A stretch of DNA of 10,105 nt from an uncultured Clostridia bacterium (GTDB taxonomy: Bacteria > Bacillota > Clostridia > Christensenellales > Borkfalkiaceae). The position numbers were made by a program, and so were the translations under genes. Under the pieces are notes generated by a model. That model was not told the origin of the DNA and did not search any database. It was given only the letters and a program-made list of their open reading frames with translations. The DNA is taken from NCBI GenBank assembly GCA_947587775.1, contig CANPYD010000029.1:1-10105 (forward strand), written 5' to 3'. This document shows positions 5,877-10,105 of the stretch, in pieces (position 1 is the stretch's first letter; every line of letters starts with the position of its first letter).

Positions 5877-5897
5877 CTCAATTTGTCGAACCCCTTC

Positions 5898-6019
5898 GAC
5901 TTATTGTCGTGACAAGCGTACGAGACAGTGACTCAATATCCCAGAAACGTGACTTTCCTCGTTGAATTTATTTTTGAGCATGCGCCCCAAAGGCGCAAAC
6001 GAAAAAAGAAATTCAACGA
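5898..6019 (-). repeat. Structured element E, copy A (3' of infA)
   Basis: Starting 4 nt after the infA stop codon, the minus strand forms a long nested hairpin. It has an 11-bp outer stem (6019-6009 with 5969-5959), a 1x1 mismatch, TTTTT/AAAAA, a 5x5 internal loop TCGTT/TGCTC, then TGCGCC/GGCGCA closing a 5-nt loop. Similarity to copy B continues beyond the hairpin through GGGATAT, CTCG and CGACAATAAG to about 5898. No open frame or T-tract explains it. Confidence 0.85.
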
Positions 6020-6023
6020 AATA

Positions 6024-6245
6024 CTAATTTTTGCTTCTCCAGGTAATGCGCCCTTTCGTCAAATCGTAGGGGCTCATTTCGAGCTTTACCGCGTCGCCTT
6101 CGATGATACGGATGTAGTTCATTCTCAGCTTCCCGGAAATGTACGCCGTGATGACGTGTCCGTTTGAAAGCTTTACTTTGAAAGTTGCGTTGGGGAGCGC
6201 CTCAATGACCCTGCCCTCCGCTTCTATAACGTCGTCTTTCGACAT
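6024..6245 (-). CDS. infA: Translation initiation factor IF-1
   Basis: IF-1 is a small OB-fold protein that occupies the 30S A site with IF-2 and IF-3 during initiation. The 73-residue sequence is of normal length and carries the family pattern IEAEGRVIEALPNATFKVKL (7-26), NGHVITAYISGKLR (28-41) and YIRIIEGDAVKLEMSPYDLT (44-63), ending KGRITWRSKN. GAGG lies 8 nt before the ATG, and 14 nt separate it from map. Its stop codon is followed almost at once by structured element E copy A. Confidence 0.99.
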   Translation of the reverse strand: MSKDDVIEAEGRVIEALPNATFKVKLSNGHVITAYISGKLRMNYIRIIEGDAVKLEMSPYDLTKGRITWRSKN

Positions 6246-6259
6246 AAATTTCCCTCGCC

Positions 6260-7003
6260 TTATAATGTTAGGATCTCAACGCCGTCCTCGCGGACGACGA
6301 GGGTATTTTCGTAATGCGCGGCGCTCTTACCGTCGGTCGTGACGGCCGTCCAGCCGTCGTCGAGGACACGGACGCGCCAGCCTCCCGCGGCGATCATCGG
6401 TTCGACGCAGATGACCGTCCCCGCCTGAAGACGCGGCCCCGTTCCCTTTCTTCCGAAGTTCGGAACGGAGGGATCCTCGTGCATCTCTCTCCCGATCCCG
6501 TGCCCCGTGTAGGAGCGGATGACCGAGAAGCCGTTCGCCTCCGCATGCTGCTGGACGCGGTAGCTGATGTCATAGAGCGGCGTTCCCGCTTTGAGCCCGT
6601 CGATCCCCTTGAAGAAGCACTCCTCGGTGACCCGTACGAGCTTGTCTTTTTCCGCGCTCACCCGTCCGATCCTGAACGTCCTCGCGCCGTCCCCGTGGAA
6701 GCCGTTTTTATAGGCGCACAGGTCGACGCTGACGATGTCCCCTTCTTCGAGCACTCTGCCGTCCGGAATCCCGTGCACCACGGTCTCGTTGACGGAGACG
6801 CAGGCGGAGGCGGGGTAGCCGTAGTAGCCGAGGCAGCTTGGCTCCGCGCCGCTCGCCCTGATGAAGTCATAGACGAGGGTGTCGACCTCCTTTGTCGTCA
6901 TGCCGGCACGGATGCGCTCCCCCACAAAGGCGAGGCAGTCCCGCACGATGCGGCAGGGTTCGCGCATGAGTCCGATCTCTTCTTCGCTCTTGACGCGGAT
7001 CAT
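6260..7003 (-). CDS. map: Methionine aminopeptidase, type I
   Basis: MetAP removes the initiator methionine from nascent proteins after deformylation. At 247 residues it is the short type Ia enzyme without an N-terminal zinc-finger extension. All five metal ligands are present: D94 (VSVDLCAY), D105 (HGDGART), H168 (TGHGIG), E201 (VEPMI) and E232 (YENT). H77 in VVHGIP is the conserved substrate-side histidine. The ATG overlaps the adk stop codon by 4 nt (ATGA), showing translational coupling. No KOW-domain gene is present between map and infA, although many Clostridia have one. Confidence 0.98.
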   Translation of the reverse strand: MIRVKSEEEIGLMREPCRIVRDCLAFVGERIRAGMTTKEVDTLVYDFIRASGAEPSCLGYYGYPASACVSVNETVVHGIPDGRVLEEGDIVSVDLCAYKNGFHGDGARTFRIGRVSAEKDKLVRVTEECFFKGIDGLKAGTPLYDISYRVQQHAEANGFSVIRSYTGHGIGREMHEDPSVPNFGRKGTGPRLQAGTVICVEPMIAAGGWRVRVLDDGWTAVTTDGKSAAHYENTLVVREDGVEILTL

Positions 7004-7635
7004 TTCGAAAGAGGGTCGAGCACGGCCTTGACGTCCTCGAAGAGGACTTCCGCGGGCGCTTCCGTACCCGTGACGTTGAGGATGATGCCTTTCTTTGTGT
7101 AGTATTCGATGAGGGGCGCCGTCTGCTCGTTATAGACCGCAAGGCGGGCGCCGACCGTTTCGGGATTGTCGTCCTTTCTCTGGTAAAGTTCGCCGCCGCA
7201 GCGTGCGCACTTCGTCTCGCCGTTCAGAGAGGAGACGTGATAGCTCTCGCCGCACTCCTTGCAGACTCTTCTGCCGCACAGACGGTCCATCAGGAGTTTA
7301 TGATCGATGTTGATGTTGACGACGCCGTCGATCTTTGCGAACTTATCGAGCTCCTCTGCCTGATAGAGGTTGCGGGGGAAGCCGTCGAGGAGATACCCGT
7401 TCTTGCAGTCCTCCCACGTCAGCCTGTCTTTGACGATGGCACAGGTCACCTCATCGGGAACGAGAAGCCCCTGTTCGGTATACGACTTCGCGAGGAGGCC
7501 GATCTCCGTGCCCATTTTGATGTTTGCACGGAAGATGTCCCCCGTGGAGATATGAACGAGACCGTAGCGGTCGGCGATCTTGGTCGCCTGCGTGCCCTTG
7601 CCTGCGCCGGGCGCGCCGAGAAGAATCAGATTCAT
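7000..7635 (-). CDS. adk: Adenylate kinase, zinc-containing long-lid form
   Basis: The enzyme interconverts ATP + AMP and 2 ADP in the cytoplasm. The 211-residue protein has the P-loop GAPGAGKGT (7-15), AMP-site segments STGDIFR (30-36) and LDGFPRN (83-89), and the DDNPETVGARL segment (155-165). The lid carries four cysteines, C125, C128, C143 and C146 (VCKEC...CARC), the structural zinc site typical of Gram-positive enzymes. CAGGAG lies 5 nt before the ATG. Directly upstream of that site is one of two AAATCAAAC repeats, a possible translational control point. A 555-nt gap separates adk from secY, although the two are usually adjacent. Confidence 0.99.
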   Translation of the reverse strand: MNLILLGAPGAGKGTQATKIADRYGLVHISTGDIFRANIKMGTEIGLLAKSYTEQGLLVPDEVTCAIVKDRLTWEDCKNGYLLDGFPRNLYQAEELDKFAKIDGVVNINIDHKLLMDRLCGRRVCKECGESYHVSSLNGETKCARCGGELYQRKDDNPETVGARLAVYNEQTAPLIEYYTKKGIILNVTGTEAPAEVLFEDVKAVLDPLSK

Positions 7636-7645
7636 ATTGACTCCT

Positions 7646-7672
7646 GTTTGATTTGCCTGTTTCGTTTGATTT
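7646..7672 (-). repeat. Tandem AAATCAAAC motifs next to the adk ribosome binding site
   Basis: On the minus strand AAATCAAAC occurs at 7672-7664 and again at 7654-7646, 9 nt apart. The second copy directly touches the AGGAG of adk. Both can pair with GTTTGATTT at 7719-7711, the far arm of element E copy B. Confidence 0.6.
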
Positions 7673-7780
7673 CTTTTCTCGTCTGCGGCTTTTGCCGTAT
7701 GCTCGAAAATAAATCAAACGAGGAATTCAACTTTTTTTGGGATATCAAGTTGCGGCTCGATTCCGCTCACCCCGACATTA
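7662..7780 (+). repeat. Structured element E, copy B (5' of adk)
   Basis: The plus strand carries the same nested hairpin as copy A: an 11-bp outer stem (7662-7672 with 7711-7721), TTTTC/GAAAA, internal loop TCGTC/TGCTC, then TGCGGC/GCCGTA with a TTTT loop. Over the hairpin, 49 of 61 aligned positions match copy A, and most differences are compensated. Similarity runs on through GGGATAT (7739-7745), CTCG and CGACATTAAG. A further CAACTT/AAGTTG stem (7729-7752) lies in the 3' half. Confidence 0.85.
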
Positions 7781-7815
7781 AGCCTACGGTGGTGTGGCAA
7801 ATGGGGGCGTGCAGC

Positions 7816-7833
7816 GGCGGGTGGCGACCCGCC
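7816..7833. repeat. GC-rich hairpin between element E and R3
   Basis: GGCGGGT and ACCCGCC form a perfect 7-bp stem around GGCG. No T-tract follows on either strand. It resembles the other GC palindromes of the gaps but has no second copy in this window. Confidence 0.6.
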
Positions 7834-7857
7834 TCGCACCATGATTTGTACAGGAAG

Positions 7858-7903
7858 GACTCCGTTTATCGGGATCCTTCGGGCTTTGCCCTCAGGATGA
7901 CGC
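7858..7903. repeat. Dispersed repeat R3, copy c
   Basis: This is the same repeat as 5661-5702. Here ATCCT/AGGAT encloses an inner GGGC/GCCC stem with a TTT loop, giving a better hairpin than in copy b. Confidence 0.75.
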
Positions 7904-7913
7904 CGGTAACCCA

Positions 7914-8022
7914 CTTGGCGCCCCTTTCAGGGGAGCTGTCACGCGCCCTTGCGTGACTGAGGGGTTTTCCAAAACCCTATCCCCCGCTGCGCGGGTACTT
8001 CCCCTGCAAGGGGAAGCAAGGG
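7914..8022. repeat. Structured intergenic repeat R2, copy b
   Basis: This aligns with 5547-5658. Its hairpins are CCCCT/AGGGG (7921-7933), GTCACGC/GCGTGAC (7938-7957), CCCGC/GCGGG (about 7983-7995) and CTTCCCCT/AGGGGAAG (7998-8016). The second differs from copy a at both paired positions (G-C to A-T), which preserves the stem. Confidence 0.85.
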
Positions 8023-8190
8023 ACGCGTCTGCGGGGCGAGCAAAGAAATGAACGAAGGTTACCGTAAAACGCGGAGAAGCGAGCAAGGCAAGGAGCGCGC
8101 GGCTTTCCGAAGGGAGTGTACTGTAGCGTACGTGACCGAGGAAAACGCAAGCGCGACGAAGCATTGCGACGCTTATAGGCGTTTCGCTGA
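8023..8190. other. secY 3' flank with R4 copy 2, no gene seen
   Basis: This 168-nt region 3' of secY contains the R4 motif near 8033-8057 (compare 22-46) and several short GCGAGC- and GCAAG-type repeats. There is no convincing terminator for secY and no recognisable gene on either strand. Read-through into adk is possible. Confidence 0.5.
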
Positions 8191-9555
8191 TTATTTCAGG
8201 AACCCCTTGTAGTTCTTCATCATGATCTGAGATTGCAACTGCTTATCAAACTCGAGCGCAACCTCGACAACGATGAGGATACCTGTCGTAGAGAACACGT
8301 TCACGAGGTCCTGTCCTGCCCATGCGAATGCGATGGAAGGAATGAACGCCATGAGCGTCAGGAAGATCGCGCCGAACAGCGTAATGCGCTTGTTGATCTT
8401 ATTGAGATACTGCGCCGTGGGCTTCCCGGGACGGATCCCCTGGATAAACCCGCCGTTCTGCTGGATGTTCCGCGCCACGTCCTCGGGATTGAACTGGATC
8501 TGCGCGTAGAAGAATGCAAACGCGAAGATGAGGACTGCCAAAACGAGAATGTACCATACGGTACCGCTCGAGAAGTTTGCGCTCCACCATGCAAGCTCGT
8601 CGCTCCATGCGGGAACGAGGCTCATGATCATGGACGGGAAGGAGATGATCGCGAACGAGAAGATGAGGGGCATGACGCCGCCGCCCGTGATCTTCATGGG
8701 GATCGACGAGGACTGCGCAGCCATCATCCTGTTGCCGCGGACCTGTTTTGCATAGTTGATCGGGACCTTTCTCTCCGCGAGGTCGACGAACGTGACCGCG
8801 AAGAAGATGACGACCGTAAGGACGATGAAGAGCGCGATGTTCCAAAGCTGACCAACATCCTGCGAGACAGGGTTGCCTGACACATCGACAGCAATACCGA
8901 ACACGACCTTGAACTTCTCGACGATCGCGATACCTGCCGTCGAAAGAATGCCGATGAAGATGATGAGCGAAATGCCGTTGCCGACGCCGAGGTCGGTAAT
9001 GCGTTCGCCGAGCCACATGACGAGGCACGCGCCCGCCGTATAGACGACGGTCATGAAAATGCCCGCAAGCCACAAGTGGCCGAAGAACAGGTTCGTGTTG
9101 ATCGCACCTTGCGCACCTTCAACCGTACTCTGGACACTGTTACTTGAACCAAACAGGACGATGATGCCGATGGACTGGACAACAGCGAGCACGATCGTGA
9201 TGATACGCGTGAGATTTGTGATCTTTTTCGTTCCCTCTTCGCCCTGTTTCGACCATCTCTCGAGGGCGGGAATGCCGACCGTGAGGAGTTGGACGATAAT
9301 GGATGCGTTGATGTACGGCCCAATGCCGAGCGCAAACAGCGTACCGTTGGCAAGAGCACCGCCTGTGATGCCGCTCATGAGCGCGAGGAATTGGTTACCA
9401 TTCGGCCCCGTGATAGCATTCTCGAAACTGGAGCGCACAAGCCCCGGAACGGGGATATAGCACCCGAGACGGAACACGAAAAGGAGAAGGAAAGTCAGTA
9501 AGAGCTTCTTTCTGATATCCTTATTGCGAAAGGCGTTTTTTATCGTTTCAAACAT
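8191..9555 (-). CDS. secY: Protein translocase channel subunit SecY
   Basis: SecY is the ten-helix core of the SecYEG channel that moves or inserts proteins across the cytoplasmic membrane. The 454-residue sequence is slightly longer than the roughly 430 of B. subtilis. The first membrane helix is at about 17-36. Signature segments are TGGALANGTLFALGIGPYIN (64-83), GERITDLGVGNGISLIIFIG (183-202), ERKVPINYAKQ (261-271, cytoplasmic loop), QSSSIPMKITGGGVMPLIFS (281-300) and GIRPGKPTAQYL (373-384). AAAGGAG lies 6 nt before the ATG. It follows rplO by 31 nt, the universal spc-operon position. The periplasmic-side segment around 320-332 is rich in Trp, Ala and Ser. Confidence 0.99.
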   Translation of the reverse strand: MFETIKNAFRNKDIRKKLLLTFLLLFVFRLGCYIPVPGLVRSSFENAITGPNGNQFLALMSGITGGALANGTLFALGIGPYINASIIVQLLTVGIPALERWSKQGEEGTKKITNLTRIITIVLAVVQSIGIIVLFGSSNSVQSTVEGAQGAINTNLFFGHLWLAGIFMTVVYTAGACLVMWLGERITDLGVGNGISLIIFIGILSTAGIAIVEKFKVVFGIAVDVSGNPVSQDVGQLWNIALFIVLTVVIFFAVTFVDLAERKVPINYAKQVRGNRMMAAQSSSIPMKITGGGVMPLIFSFAIISFPSMIMSLVPAWSDELAWWSANFSSGTVWYILVLAVLIFAFAFFYAQIQFNPEDVARNIQQNGGFIQGIRPGKPTAQYLNKINKRITLFGAIFLTLMAFIPSIAFAWAGQDLVNVFSTTGILIVVEVALEFDKQLQSQIMMKNYKGFLK

Positions 9556-9586
9556 AGTTGACTCCTTTCTGCATCAAGCGAAAAGT

Positions 9587-10036
9587 TCACTCGATGACTT
9601 CCGCCGTGCCGCCCGCTTTCTCGATGGCCTCTTTCGCGGCCGCGGAGAATTTTGACGCACGCACGGTGAGTTTGACGGAGAGTTCCCCGCCTGCGAGTAC
9701 TTTCAGCCCGACATTGTTCTTGACTTCTTTTGCAAGGCCGTTTTCAAGAACATAGTCGTAGTCCACGACCGTCCCCTCGGGAAGATCGTTGAGCCTCGAA
9801 AGGTTCACGACAACGTACTCTTTCTTCCATTTGTTGTTAAAGCCGCGCTTAGGGAGCCTGCGGGCGATGGGCATCTGGCCGCCCTCGAAGCCCGGCCTTA
9901 CGCCGCCGCCCGAACGCGCCCACTGGCCCTTGTGACCCTTGCCGCTCGTCTTGCCGAGGCCGGATCCAATGCCGCGCCCGAGACGCTTCGCGGGGGTATT
10001 TGCTCCCTCTGCGGGAGATAATGTATCAATTCTCAT
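9587..10036 (-). CDS. rplO: 50S ribosomal protein L15
   Basis: L15 is a 23S rRNA-binding protein needed late in 50S assembly. Its long basic, glycine-rich N-terminal tail threads into the subunit. The 149-residue sequence shows GRGIGSGLGKTSGKGHKGQ (20-38), GGGVRPGFEGGQMPIARRLP (43-62) and KRGFNN (63-68), followed by the globular L15e/L18e-like domain with LKVLAGGELSVKLTVRASKF (111-130). AAGGAGA lies shortly before the ATG. It begins 10 nt after the end of rpmD and ends 31 nt before secY. Length and motifs are normal. Confidence 0.99.
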   Translation of the reverse strand: MRIDTLSPAEGANTPAKRLGRGIGSGLGKTSGKGHKGQWARSGGGVRPGFEGGQMPIARRLPKRGFNNKWKKEYVVVNLSRLNDLPEGTVVDYDYVLENGLAKEVKNNVGLKVLAGGELSVKLTVRASKFSAAAKEAIEKAGGTAEVIE

Positions 10037-10046
10037 TGCTGTCTCC

Positions 10047-10105
10047 TTAAACGCTCTCTACCTTTACAAGGTGCGCTACTTTCTTGACCTGACCCATGTT
10101 GGCGG
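10047..10105 (-). CDS. rpmD: 50S ribosomal protein L30, C-terminal end only
   Basis: The last 18 codons before a TAA stop read ANMGQVKKVAHLVKVESV, which matches the L30 C-terminal pattern (MGxVxKVxHLVxVE) and the gene expected directly before rplO in the spc operon. The start lies outside the window. The stop precedes the rplO ATG by 10 nt, with the rplO ribosome binding site overlapping the stop (TAAGGAG). Confidence 0.9.
   Translation of the reverse strand, partial: ANMGQVKKVAHLVKVESV

Noticed and set aside
5615..5881. An 88-codon minus-strand reading frame through the infA-rpmJ gap
   Set aside because: It runs through repeats R1 and R3, has no ribosome binding site, and its peptide (HPERSEGS) is typical of spurious translations of dispersed repeats.
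6238..6266. A plus-strand TATAAT at 6261-6266 near the infA start
   Set aside because: There is no good -35 at 17 nt and no plus-strand gene follows. It is formed by the map stop-codon region.
7780..7850. Possible SRP RNA or tRNA in the GC-rich part of the secY-adk gap
   Set aside because: The conserved SRP RNA loop motifs and the tRNA T-arm sequence are absent; only simple GC hairpins are present.

Overview
The window is a nearly uninterrupted minus-strand run of core translation and secretion genes from a member of the Bacillota, most likely an uncultured, moderately GC-rich member of the Clostridia. The evidence is the gene order (rpmD-rplO-secY-adk-map-infA-rpmJ-rpsM-rpsK-rpsD-rpoA-rplQ), the zinc-binding forms of S4, L36 and adenylate kinase, strong AGGAGG-type ribosome binding sites, and ylxM directly upstream of ffh. 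Placement below class level is a guess.

In the direction of transcription (high to low coordinates) the window opens with the last 18 codons of rpmD (L30), then rplO (L15) and secY. A 555-nt gap follows, then adk overlapping map by 4 nt, then infA. A 517-nt gap precedes rpmJ. A near-consensus promoter starts 8 nt after the rpmJ stop codon and drives rpsM-rpsK-rpsD-rpoA-rplQ through a roughly 205-nt structured leader. This alpha-type operon ends at a clear intrinsic terminator. After a third gap of about 490 nt, a perfect consensus promoter drives the two-gene ylxM-ffh operon. There are 14 protein genes in all (one partial), all on the minus strand. No mobile-element gene, tRNA, rRNA or CRISPR was found.

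The genes are housekeeping: ribosomal proteins, the RNA polymerase alpha subunit, initiation factor 1, the SecY channel, the SRP GTPase with its YlxM partner, methionine aminopeptidase and adenylate kinase. Together they make ribosomes, begin translation, process nascent N termini and deliver membrane proteins to SecYE.

The unusual content is between the genes. Ordinary junctions are a 4-nt overlap to 31 nt, but three gaps are about 490-555 nt and are packed with related structured repeats (called here E, R1, R2, R3 and R4). Family E has one copy in each of two gaps on opposite strands. Of its 11 substitutions over about 60 nt, 8 form four compensated base pairs and one makes a G-U wobble, so it behaves like a conserved hairpin rather than decaying spacer DNA. 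Other points of interest are possible alternative pairing in the rpsM leader, a duplicated motif touching the adk ribosome binding site, an inverted repeat over the ylxM -35 box with a very short predicted leader, and an L17 protein lengthened by internal insertions.
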